Shown here: one piece after another, positions 8,048 through 14,826 of the stretch
How positions within the stretch are numbered: the stretch's first letter is position 1
Layout of the letters: each line of letters begins with the position of its first letter
Translations under genes and position numbers: made by a program
NCBI GenBank assembly: GCA_910586205.1
Contig: CAJUGD010000043.1
Location: 1 to 27,992, forward strand
Reading direction: 5' to 3'
Origin: an uncultured Lachnospiraceae bacterium
GTDB taxonomy: Bacteria; Bacillota; Clostridia; Lachnospirales; Lachnospiraceae
DNA length: 27,992 nt
The notes under the pieces: generated by a model
The model's database searches: none
Told to the model about the DNA's origin: nothing
The model's input: only the letters and a program-made list of their open reading frames with translations

Positions 8048-8581
8048 ATGGGAGACAACCAGACATTAGACACGATTTTTAGCCGGGCAAGCTATAGGGG
8101 GAAATATAAAAACGAGCCGGTTTCCCGGGAGGATCTTACAACTATCCTGAAAGCAGGTATTGCGGCTCCGTCAGGATGCAACCGTCAGACCGCTTCTTTT
8201 ATTGCAGTGGATGATGAGGGAGTTTTAAAGGAGATTAAGGAAATGTTTCCTAATCCGTCCTGTCAGACTGCGCCTGCGTTTATTTTGGTGTTTACACAGG
8301 AGATTGCCGGAATAGACGGACGGTTTTATAATGTGCAGGATTATGGCGCTGCCATGGAAAATATGATGCTGGCCATCAAATCGTTAGGATATGATACTTG
8401 CTGGTATGAGGGAAATGTGAAAAAATGTGCAGAGCAAATTTCCACCCTTCTGCATGTTCCGGAAGAATTGCACATGGCATGCCTGCTGCCTGTGGGAATT
8501 GCGGCAGAGGAAGTGTGTCCGGCAAAAGGGAAAAAGCCTTTTGAGGAACGTGCGTGGTTCAATGGATATGGAATGCAGTAA
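8048..8581 (+). CDS. Nitroreductase family flavoprotein
   Basis: A small FMN-dependent NAD(P)H oxidoreductase of 177 residues. The start RASYRGKY, followed by AGIAAPSGCNRQTASFIAV, is the usual FMN-phosphate and substrate-pocket opening of the family. IKSLGYDTCWYEG and a late HMACLLPVGIA match the second flavin contact and the dimer region. It is shorter than NfsB-type enzymes (about 217), as is common for clostridial single-domain members. Members reduce nitro-aromatics, quinones or flavins; the natural substrate is not visible. AAGGAG at 8031-8036 lies 11 bases from the ATG at 8048 and only 2 from the in-frame ATG at 8039, so the later start is preferred with modest certainty. It is followed by a terminator. 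Confidence 0.85.
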   Translation: MGDNQTLDTIFSRASYRGKYKNEPVSREDLTTILKAGIAAPSGCNRQTASFIAVDDEGVLKEIKEMFPNPSCQTAPAFILVFTQEIAGIDGRFYNVQDYGAAMENMMLAIKSLGYDTCWYEGNVKKCAEQISTLLHVPEELHMACLLPVGIAAEEVCPAKGKKPFEERAWFNGYGMQ

Positions 8582-8588
8582 TGTAAAA

Positions 8589-8646
8589 AAAGGGCAAAAC
8601 AGTTTCTTGGAAACAGAGCGGGAAACGGTTTTTGCTCTTTCTTTTC
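8589..8646 (+). terminator. Intrinsic terminator after the nitroreductase gene
   Basis: A long imperfect hairpin joins AGGGCAAAACAGTTTC (from 8590) with GAAACGGTTTTTGCTCT (to about 8638), followed by a TTTCTTTTCTT tract. It ends the unit that includes the nitroreductase. Confidence 0.7.
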
Positions 8647-8711
8647 TTGTCAGGAATTTTCTTCGTAAGGTTTCTTAAAGGGATTTTCTAATAAAAAATC
8701 AAGGGAAACAG

Positions 8712-8740
8712 TTGCGGCATAGGGAAAAGAATGCTATCAT
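8712..8740 (+). promoter_or_regulatory. Probable sigma-A promoter of the hisIE-led operon
   Basis: TTGCGG at 8712-8717, 17 bases, TATCAT at 8735-8740, placed between the terminator and the his gene. The leader to the ATG at 8785 would be about 38 nt. Confidence 0.6.
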
Positions 8741-8784
8741 TAATGCGAAATTGAAAAACGGAAATGTCAGGAGGCCGATGGGAT

Positions 8785-10083
8785 ATGAGTGATAGAAAAA
8801 AATTGATGTCAGGAATTGGGTGCCGGGAAGGAAGGATAGTGGATCTGGAAGGGAAAGGAACCGTTATCAGCCGGTCCTTGAAAGCCCTGGCTCACGATTA
8901 TAATGATAATGGTGCAGACGGCCTGCTGTTTTGGGATATGTCAAAAAGCGACGAGGATCATGAACAGACGATTGGAATGCTCAAAGAGCTGGCCAGAATG
9001 ATGGAGATTCCCATTATTACAGGGGGAAGAATCCGGCGTCTGGAGGATGTGAAGAAGTATTTGTATGCCGGTGCAAAGGCAGTATTTCTGGATGGATCGG
9101 ATATGGACAATGTAGATCTGATTAAAGAGGCGGCTGACCGGTTCGGCAGTGAAAAGATCTATGTTCATCTTCCTTCCCCGCGTCTTTTGGGGCGGGTTCC
9201 GGAATTTCTTCAACTGGGAGCTTCCATGATTTTGCTGGATACAGGAGGAAATGTGGAGATCCTGGAGTCTGGCGCATATACAGGGCAGGAAGGGCCGTTT
9301 CTGATTCTGTGCAGGGAGCGGGAGCTTCCGGTGATTTCTGTGTGTATGGCGGCAGAGAACAGTTTAGGGGTAGTTCTAACGGCTTTTGAGGAAAAAGAAG
9401 GCCGTTATATGGAGCTGAAAGGAGAGCTTAAGAAGCGGGGACAAAAGGTGACGACCTTTGAAAGTACGATCCAGTGGAAGGATTTTAAGACCAACGAGCA
9501 GGGGCTGGTTCCGGTTATTGTGCAGGATTACAGGACAGACCAGGTTCTGATGATGGCTTATATGAATGAGCTGGCTTTTCAGGATACCTTGCGTACCGGA
9601 AAAATGAATTATTACAGCCGCAGCAGAAAGGAACAATGGCTGAAAGGGGAGACGTCGGGACATTTTCAGTATGTGAAGGCATTGTATCTGGATTGTGATC
9701 AGGACACGATTCTGGCAAAGGTCCATCAGATCGGCGCTGCTTGTCACACAGGCAATACAAGCTGCTTTTTCCAGACTTTGGCAGAAAAGGGGAACCGAAA
9801 GACCAATCCTTTAAAGGTGTTTGAGGATGTATTTGCCGTGATTTCAGATCGGAAAGAGCATCCCAAGGAAGGCTCTTATACCAACTACCTTCTGGATAAG
9901 GGGCTGGACAAGATTCTGAAAAAGGTGGGGGAGGAGGCTGCGGAGATTGTGATTGCAGCCAAGAATCCGGATCCGGAGGAAGTAAAGTATGAAATCTCAG
10001 ATTTTTTATATCATGTGATGGTGTTAATGGCAGTAAAAGGCATTACCTGGGAGGATATCACACAAGAGCTGTCTAACCGGTAA
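8785..10083 (+). CDS. hisIE: Phosphoribosyl-AMP cyclohydrolase / phosphoribosyl-ATP pyrophosphatase with a HisF-like N-terminal domain
   Basis: A 432-residue enzyme of histidine synthesis (steps 2 and 3). Residues about 233-330 are HisI: YYSRSR, KGETSG, the acidic LDCDQD and CHTGNTSCFF with metal-ligand type C320 and C327. Residues about 343-432 are HisE: KVGEEAAEIVIAAK and EISDFLYHVMVLM, where the acidic residues bind Mg-pyrophosphate. Residues 1 to about 215 resemble the HisA/HisF barrel (ITGGRIRRLEDVKKYLYAGAKAVFLD), but the catalytic Asp positions of HisF appear replaced: G12 where HisF has D11, and no Asp in KIYVHLPSP where HisF has D130. That domain is therefore probably structural. The ATG at 8785 follows AGGAGG at 8769-8774; the upstream ATG at 8764 would overlap that site. 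No other his gene is in the window. Confidence 0.9.
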   Translation: MSDRKKLMSGIGCREGRIVDLEGKGTVISRSLKALAHDYNDNGADGLLFWDMSKSDEDHEQTIGMLKELARMMEIPIITGGRIRRLEDVKKYLYAGAKAVFLDGSDMDNVDLIKEAADRFGSEKIYVHLPSPRLLGRVPEFLQLGASMILLDTGGNVEILESGAYTGQEGPFLILCRERELPVISVCMAAENSLGVVLTAFEEKEGRYMELKGELKKRGQKVTTFESTIQWKDFKTNEQGLVPVIVQDYRTDQVLMMAYMNELAFQDTLRTGKMNYYSRSRKEQWLKGETSGHFQYVKALYLDCDQDTILAKVHQIGAACHTGNTSCFFQTLAEKGNRKTNPLKVFEDVFAVISDRKEHPKEGSYTNYLLDKGLDKILKKVGEEAAEIVIAAKNPDPEEVKYEISDFLYHVMVLMAVKGITWEDITQELSNR

Positions 10084-10169
10084 GGAGAGGATGACAAAAT
10101 CATCTCACAAAATCTGGCATGGGGAGATTCCCGGAGTATATTTGCAGAGAACGGAGGAAATCAAAATAT

Positions 10170-11123
10170 ATGGAACCAATGAGAAAAAAATCCTTATGCA
10201 GCAGTGCAATGCTTGTCATGACAGCGCTGATATGGGGAATTGCCTTTGTGGCCCAGAGCGAGGGTATGAATTATGTGGGGGGATTTACCTTTAATGCCTG
10301 TCGTTTCCTGATCGGAGGAGCTGTGCTGATCCCCTGCATTTTTTTACTGGGAAGGCTGAACCGGCAGCGGGAAAATCTGACAAAAGAGGAGAAGAAAAGA
10401 CAGCTCCTTGTGGGAATCCAGGGAGGGGTGTGCTGCGGAAGCTTTCTCTGTATTGCCAGTTCTTTACAGCAGTTTGGGATTGTCTATACGACCGTGGGGA
10501 AGGCGGGATTTATTACAGCGCTTTACATTATTTTAGTTCCGATTTTGGGATTATTTATGAAAAAGGCTGTGGGAGTGAATGTGTGGCTTAGCGTGATTAT
10601 AGCTGCGGCAGGCATGTACCTTTTGTGCATCAAGGAAGGATTCTCCGTGGGTAAGGGAGATTTTCTGGTGTTTTTGTGCTCCATTGGCTTTTCTCTGCAT
10701 ATTTTGGTCATTGATTATTTTTCTCCCAAGGCAGATGGGGTGGTGATCTCCTGTGTGCAGTTTTTTACGGCAGGAATGCTCTCCGGATTGATGGCTTTGA
10801 TCTTTGAAACCCCGTCCTGGAGCGGGATCACAGCGGCATGGATGCCGGTTCTTTATGCTGGAGTTATGTCCTGCGGAGTGGCTTATACCCTGCAGGTAGT
10901 GGCGCAAAAAGACATTGCGCCGGTGGTGGCATCCTTGCTGATGAGTCTGGAATCCGTGTTTTCTGTGCTTGCCGGGTGGCTTTTGCTGGGGCAGAGACTT
11001 TCTGCAAAAGAACTGGCTGGATGTGTGATGGTGTTTGCAGGTATCCTGCTGGCCCAGCTTCCTGCAGGGATTTTCTGTTCTGCAAAGCAGGGGAAAGGGT
11101 TTAGTACTCCATCCGGCCAGTAA
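10170..11123 (+). CDS. EamA/DMT-superfamily permease
   Basis: 317 residues with about ten hydrophobic segments and two EamA repeats. The first begins MTALIWGIAFVAQ, and TVGKAGFITALYIILVPILGLF is the familiar end of repeat one. The second repeat contains VVASLLMSLESVFSVLAGWLLLGQRL. Such proteins move metabolites or drugs across the membrane, and the substrate is unknown. The ATG at 10170 is chosen because GGAGG lies at 10153-10157 (spacing 12, rather long); the in-frame ATG at 10119 has no ribosome site. The last eight codons and the stop lie inside the left arm of the palindromic repeat that starts at 11103, so the C-terminal FSTPSGQ is repeat-derived. It sits 86 bp behind hisIE and probably shares its transcript. 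Confidence 0.85.
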   Translation: MEPMRKKSLCSSAMLVMTALIWGIAFVAQSEGMNYVGGFTFNACRFLIGGAVLIPCIFLLGRLNRQRENLTKEEKKRQLLVGIQGGVCCGSFLCIASSLQQFGIVYTTVGKAGFITALYIILVPILGLFMKKAVGVNVWLSVIIAAAGMYLLCIKEGFSVGKGDFLVFLCSIGFSLHILVIDYFSPKADGVVISCVQFFTAGMLSGLMALIFETPSWSGITAAWMPVLYAGVMSCGVAYTLQVVAQKDIAPVVASLLMSLESVFSVLAGWLLLGQRLSAKELAGCVMVFAGILLAQLPAGIFCSAKQGKGFSTPSGQ

Positions 11124-11264
11124 CTGCACTTTCAGTACCGCCTATTTTGCCATCTGCTGCGTTGTCGTTAGTCAACGATGCCACCGCATCGTCTCCCTCC
11201 TCCGCCTTGCAGACTGACAAAATATCCGGCACTGGCAGTGCAATTTCTGGCCGGATGGAGCACT
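11103..11264. repeat. Large imperfect palindromic repeat element (about 162 bp)
   Basis: The outer arms are near-perfect inverted copies: 11103-11130 (AGTACTCCATCCGGCCAG and on) against 11237-11264 (ending CTGGCCGGATGGAGCACT). The pairing continues inward as CAGTACCGCCTATTTTGCCA (from 11133) against the reverse complement of GACAAAATATCCGGCACTG (to 11234). A small central hairpin is ACGATGCCACCGCATCGT. Read as RNA it would be one long stem. It spans most of the 180-bp gap between the transporter and fchA and invades the transporter's 3' end. The form is that of a REP/MITE-like non-autonomous element; a related partial copy lies at 1030-1090. It may also act as a terminator or RNA-stability element. 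Confidence 0.75.
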
Positions 11265-11302
11265 AGGAATATTGGGAACAAAATTGAGAAAGGAGAAACA
11301 TC

Positions 11303-11932
11303 ATGATAGAAAAGCAGGTAATAGGAGAGTGGGTGGATGAGCTGTCTTCCAAAGCGCCGGTGCCCGGCGGCGGCGGGGCTTCTGCACTAGGAGGAGCGTT
11401 GGGTGCAGCTTTGGGTCAGATGGTAGCCAATCTGACAGTGGGCAAAAAGAAGTATGCGGAGGTACAGGAGGAAATCATGAGAGGGCTGGCATCCCTTGGC
11501 AGGCTGCAGGGAGAGCTTCTTGAGCTGGCGGATCGGGATGCTCAGGTGTTTGCGCCTCTGGCCGAGGCATATAAGCTTCCCACAGAGACAGAGGAGCAGA
11601 GGGATGAGAAGGATAAGATAATGGAATCCCGGCTTTTAGACGCCAGCCTTGTACCTATGGAAATGATGGAAAAGGTCATTGAGATACTGGATATTTTGGA
11701 ATTTTTGGAGGAAAAAGGCAGCCGCATGGCTGTATCAGACGTGGGGGTGGCAGTACAGTTTGCCAGGGCAGCTCTAAACGGTGCGGTGATGAATGTCTAT
11801 ATCAATACAAAATCAATGAAGAATCGGGAGCAGGCAGAGGCGCTTAACGAGAAAGCCGGGCAGATGATTGATTCCGGGACAAAGAAGGCAGACGAGATCT
11901 ATGATCGGGTTAGGGCAAGGCTGTGCAAATAG
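11303..11932 (+). CDS. fchA: Cyclodeaminase/cyclohydrolase family protein, likely methenyl-THF cyclohydrolase
   Basis: 209 residues, close to the usual length. The Gly-rich opening VPGGGGASALGGALGAALG, followed by ANLTVGKKKY, is the signature of the FTCD_C/FchA family, which binds folate at a dimer interface. Related enzymes deaminate formimino-tetrahydrofolate or hydrolyse 5,10-methenyl-tetrahydrofolate to 10-formyl-tetrahydrofolate. No glutamate formiminotransferase gene is next to it, while a FolD that seems to lack cyclohydrolase residues follows 28 bp later. The cyclohydrolase role is therefore the better guess. The start follows AAGGAG with ideal spacing. Confidence 0.85.
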   Translation: MIEKQVIGEWVDELSSKAPVPGGGGASALGGALGAALGQMVANLTVGKKKYAEVQEEIMRGLASLGRLQGELLELADRDAQVFAPLAEAYKLPTETEEQRDEKDKIMESRLLDASLVPMEMMEKVIEILDILEFLEEKGSRMAVSDVGVAVQFARAALNGAVMNVYINTKSMKNREQAEALNEKAGQMIDSGTKKADEIYDRVRARLCK

Positions 11933-11960
11933 CACATCAAAACAGAAACGGAGGAATGGG

Positions 11961-12815
11961 ATGGAGATTTTAAAAGGTGCAGGGACTTCTGCCAGGCTTA
12001 AAGAGGATGTAAGGAAAATGCTGGATACGCTGGGCGGGAGGATTCCCAAGCTTGCCATTATCCGGGTGGGCGTTAGACCAGATGATGTGTCCTATGAGCG
12101 GAGTGCAGTAAAAAAGCTGGAGAGTTTTGGACTTCAGGCAGAGACTTTTTCTTATGATCAGGACATTTCCGATCAGGATTTTAAGCGGGAATTTAAACGG
12201 ATCAATGAGGACAAGGACATAGACGGGATCTTATTGCTGCGCCCTTTGCCAAAACAGATTTGTGAGAAGGATTTGGAGGCAATGATTGATCCTGAAAAGG
12301 ACTTGGACGGGATCTCCCCTGTGAATGTGGCAAAAGTATTTGCAGGAGATGATTCCGGCTTTGCCCCCTGTACGACTGAGGCAGTGGTGGAGGTGTTAAA
12401 GCAGAACCAGATCTCGATAACCGGAAAACGGGTGGTGATTGTGGGGCGGAGCATGGTAGTGGGAAAACCGTTATCCATGCTGCTTTTAAAGGAAAATGCC
12501 ACTGTGACCATCTGTCATACCCGAACCAAGGATTTAAAAGGAATCTGCAGGGAAGCGGAGATTCTGGTGGCAGCGGCAGGAAAGGCCAGAATGCTGGATG
12601 AGGAATATGTGGCACAGGATGCTGTGGTAGTGGATGTGGGAATCAATGTGGATGAGAACGGGAATCTCTGCGGGGACGTGGATTTTGACAGTATCCGAGA
12701 AAAGGCGTCCATAGCCACTCCGGTGCCTGGCGGCGTGGGAGCTGTAACTACGGCAGTGCTGGCTAAGCATTTGGTACAAAGCTGTGTGAAGAAGTTTGGG
12801 GCATGTACAGAATAG
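11961..12815 (+). CDS. folD: FolD-type methylene-tetrahydrofolate dehydrogenase, cyclohydrolase residues missing
   Basis: 284 residues of the FolD fold. The substrate region VGVRPDDVSYERSAVKKL keeps the Tyr (Y45), but an ungapped match to E. coli FolD puts A49 where the catalytic Lys (K54) should be. The Q of VQLPLP is replaced in GILLLRPLP. The motifs DKDIDGI, DLDGISPVNV, the dinucleotide loop VVIVGRSMVVGKPLS and TPVPGGVGAVTTAVL are present. It should still oxidise 5,10-methylene-THF with NAD(P), while hydrolysis of the methenyl product is probably left to the FchA just upstream. The ATG at 11961 follows GGAGGA at 11950-11955; a longer in-frame ORF starts inside fchA and is unlikely. The dehydrogenase assignment is firm, and the loss of the second activity is inferred from residues. 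Confidence 0.9.
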   Translation: MEILKGAGTSARLKEDVRKMLDTLGGRIPKLAIIRVGVRPDDVSYERSAVKKLESFGLQAETFSYDQDISDQDFKREFKRINEDKDIDGILLLRPLPKQICEKDLEAMIDPEKDLDGISPVNVAKVFAGDDSGFAPCTTEAVVEVLKQNQISITGKRVVIVGRSMVVGKPLSMLLLKENATVTICHTRTKDLKGICREAEILVAAAGKARMLDEEYVAQDAVVVDVGINVDENGNLCGDVDFDSIREKASIATPVPGGVGAVTTAVLAKHLVQSCVKKFGACTE

Positions 12816-12849
12816 CAGAGATTTTCTTAAAGAAAGGGGAGATTTTGTT

Positions 12850-13476
12850 ATGGCAAAGGTTTTGCTGGTAAATGGAAGCTGCAATCAGAAGGGGTGTACC
12901 TACACGGCGCTGAAAGAGGTGTCTTCTGCTCTTGAAAAGGAGGGGGTGGAGACAGAGATATTCCAGTTGGGGGGAGATGCCGTTAGGGACTGCATCGGAT
13001 GCAGGGCATGTGCAAAGCTGGGGAAATGTGTGTTTGGAGACGACCTGGTCAATCAGTTTGTGGACAAGGCCAGGACTGCAGACGGCTTTGTGTTTGGATC
13101 GCCTGTTTATTATGCCCATCCCAGCGGGAGGATTTTGTCATTTCTTGACAGGGCGTTTTATTCCGGCAAAAGCGCTTTTGCCGGGAAGCCGGGAGCTTCC
13201 ATCGTATCGGCCAGGCGGGCCGGCACTACGGCTTCTGTGGATGTGATGAATAAGTATTTTTCCATCAGCAGGATGCCAATAGTTTCTTCGACTTACTGGA
13301 ATATGGTTCACGGAAATACTCCAAAAGAGGTAATGCAGGATTTGGAGGGACTGCAGATCATGCGGGGAATCGGACAAAACATGGCATGGCTTATAAAATG
13401 TATTGAGGCCGGAAAGGCGGCCGGGATTGACTGTCCTGTTCCAGAAGAAAAGATCGGGACGAATTTTATCCGGTAG
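12850..13476 (+). CDS. Flavodoxin-fold NAD(P)H-dependent FMN reductase with Cys cluster
   Basis: 208 residues. The first strand and phosphate loop VNGSCNQKGCTYTAL binds FMN, and FGSPVYYAHPSG is the second flavin loop. Cysteines C48, C51, C54 and C60 (CIGCRACAKLGKC) make a compact CxxCxxC-x5-C set, as in iron-sulfur flavoproteins and related clostridial reductases. Members pass electrons from NAD(P)H or ferredoxin to flavin or small acceptors, and the partner is unknown. The ATG at 12850 follows AGGGGAG; the longer in-frame start at 12796 overlaps the end of folD without a ribosome site. It lies 34 bp behind folD, so it is probably co-transcribed. Confidence 0.85.
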   Translation: MAKVLLVNGSCNQKGCTYTALKEVSSALEKEGVETEIFQLGGDAVRDCIGCRACAKLGKCVFGDDLVNQFVDKARTADGFVFGSPVYYAHPSGRILSFLDRAFYSGKSAFAGKPGASIVSARRAGTTASVDVMNKYFSISRMPIVSSTYWNMVHGNTPKEVMQDLEGLQIMRGIGQNMAWLIKCIEAGKAAGIDCPVPEEKIGTNFIR

Positions 13477-13577
13477 AGGCTGCTGATTGCTTGTGATTTT
13501 TAGACCGAGGCGGAGCGCTGGGAATAAAATGAATGTGATTCAAAGTATGTGGGATAGTTGTCAAAAGGAGGAAGGAT

Positions 13578-14471
13578 ATGAGATTTGGAGCATTGGAAGC
13601 AGGCGGCACAAAGATGGTCTGTGCGGTGGGAACAGAGGATGGAAAGATTCTGGACCGGGTGTCAATTCCTACTGAAACACCGGAAATTACGATGCCAAAG
13701 CTGCTTGCATATTTTAAGGATAAAGAGATTGCCGCTTTGGGCATTGGGTGTTTTGGCCCTGTGGATCTGGACCGGAGGTCAGAGACATACGGCCATATTA
13801 TGATGACGCCAAAGCTGGCGTGGCGCGGGTATGATATCTGCGGGTATTTTCAGGAGAATTTAAAAGTGCCGGTGGGATTTGACACGGATGTAAACGGTTC
13901 TATGCTGGGGGAAAGCACTTGGGGATGTGCTAAGGGCCTGGACACTGCCATCTATATTACAGTGGGAACCGGGGTAGGAGTGGGTGTTATGGCAGGAGGG
14001 AAGCTGCTTCACGGAATGCAGCATCCGGAGGGAGGCCATATGCTGATTCCTGCAAGAAAGGATGACTCCTATCAGGGAAAATGCCCCAGCCACGGCCATT
14101 GTCTGGAGGGATTAGCAGCAGGGCCGGCCATTGAGGAGCGCTGGGGAGCCAAGGGAAATACCTTAGCAGACAGGCCGGAGGTGTGGGAGCTGGAAGCTCA
14201 TTATCTGGCTTATGCCATTACCAATTATATTTTAGTGCTGAGTCCTCAAAAGATTATTGTGGGCGGCGGAGTGATGCACCAGGAGCAGATGTTCCCGCTG
14301 GTGCGGCAAAAGGTCAAAGAGATGTTAGGCGGGTATCTTCAGACAAAAGAGCTTGAGAATATAGAATCTTATATTGTGCCGCCGTCCCTTCATGATGATC
14401 AGGGAATCATGGGAGCGCTGAAGCTGGGCATGGAGGAGCGGAGCAATCATTTAAAGGGATCGGAACAGTAA
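13578..14471 (+). CDS. ROK-family sugar kinase, fructokinase type
   Basis: 297 residues. EAGGTK at 7-12 is the phosphate loop of ROK kinases, FDTDVNG holds the catalytic base D104, and VGTGVGVGVMAGG is the second nucleotide loop. The zinc motif of ROK proteins is clear: H154 in EGGHM, then C169, H172 and C175 in CPSHGHC. The overall pattern, including GDSYQG-like DDSYQGKCP and LSPQKIIVGGG, matches ScrK/YdhR-type fructokinases rather than glucokinases. It would phosphorylate fructose or a close sugar at C6 in the cytoplasm. The ATG follows AAAGGAGGAAGG. A 101-bp gap separates it from the flavin reductase gene; weak promoter-like sequence there is not convincing. No terminator was recognised before the ABC-F promoter. 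Confidence 0.87.
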   Translation: MRFGALEAGGTKMVCAVGTEDGKILDRVSIPTETPEITMPKLLAYFKDKEIAALGIGCFGPVDLDRRSETYGHIMMTPKLAWRGYDICGYFQENLKVPVGFDTDVNGSMLGESTWGCAKGLDTAIYITVGTGVGVGVMAGGKLLHGMQHPEGGHMLIPARKDDSYQGKCPSHGHCLEGLAAGPAIEERWGAKGNTLADRPEVWELEAHYLAYAITNYILVLSPQKIIVGGGVMHQEQMFPLVRQKVKEMLGGYLQTKELENIESYIVPPSLHDDQGIMGALKLGMEERSNHLKGSEQ

Positions 14472-14497
14472 CAGATTAAGAAAACAACAAAAAACGG

Positions 14498-14526
14498 TTG
14501 CAAATTTTTAAAAGGTGTGATAGTCT
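14498..14526 (+). promoter_or_regulatory. Promoter of the ABC-F operon
   Basis: TTGCAA at 14498-14503, 17 bases, TAGTCT at 14521-14526. Transcription would start near 14533, giving a leader of about 294 nt that holds the mini-ORF and terminator described separately. Confidence 0.6.
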
Positions 14527-14540
14527 AGGAGATAGAATGT

Positions 14541-14671
14541 AAGAGAGAGGTGAAAGGATGAGAAAATAATTTACTTTTGAGACATGGATACATTTGTATG
14601 CAGCAGCCGTCGGGGCTACTGTTGTTCATGTTGCCAAAGGTAGATTATGATTCTCATAACCTCTCTTTTTT
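14541..14671 (+). terminator. Conditional terminator in the ABC-F leader
   Basis: AAGAGAGAGGT at 14541-14551 pairs with 14659-14669 (8 perfect pairs at the core), extended by ATGAG/CTCAT, and the 3' strand runs into TTTTTT at 14666-14671. The loop of about 90 nt holds small hairpins: ATACA/TGTAT near 14590, and CAGCAGCC/GGCTACTG near 14602-14622. Because the 5' strand is a ribosome binding site, formation should depend on translation. Confidence 0.65.
14558..14569 (+). CDS. Three-codon leader ORF (Met-Arg-Lys) of the attenuator
   Basis: ATG AGA AAA TAA preceded by GAGAGAGG at a 7-base spacing, so it is well placed for translation despite its length. Its ribosome site and first codons form the 5' strand of the terminator at 14541-14671. 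Very short upstream ORFs of this kind sense ribosome stalling by antibiotics. Its role is inferred from position and pairing only. Confidence 0.55.
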   Translation: MRK

Positions 14672-14826
14672 GATGTCTGTTTATGGGCTGTAAAGAGCAG
14701 TGTGTGAGATTGTGTATGGCAACATGTGATTTTTGACAGCGGTTTATGCTGCCAGAACTGCTGCATTTCTTTCGGAACTTGTACCAGAATTATGGGACGG
14801 TTCTTTATGTGCAGGGAGGGATGTAT

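Larger units (their letters stand above)
14533..14826 (+). promoter_or_regulatory. Candidate ribosome-mediated attenuator leader of the ABC-F gene
   Basis: The leader can fold in two competing ways. Terminator form: 14544-14551 (AGAGAGGT, the mini-ORF's ribosome site) pairs with 14659-14666, and 14558-14562 (ATGAG, its start codon) with 14653-14657, followed by six T. Alternative form: 14627-14636 (CATGTTGCCA) pairs with 14717-14726 (TGGCAACATG), and 14652-14658 with 14703-14709. This uses up the CTCAT strand that the terminator needs. A ribosome stalled on the mini-ORF would cover the 5' strand and let transcription continue. Leaders of this design control many antibiotic-response ABC-F genes in Firmicutes. 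The pairings are seen; the function is inferred. Confidence 0.7.

Noticed and set aside
10091..10294. 67-codon ORF right after hisIE with a good AAGGAGAGG ribosome site
   Set aside because: It overlaps the transporter start in another frame and shows no domain or hydrophobic pattern. The transporter reading frame explains the sequence better, although a translated leader is not excluded.
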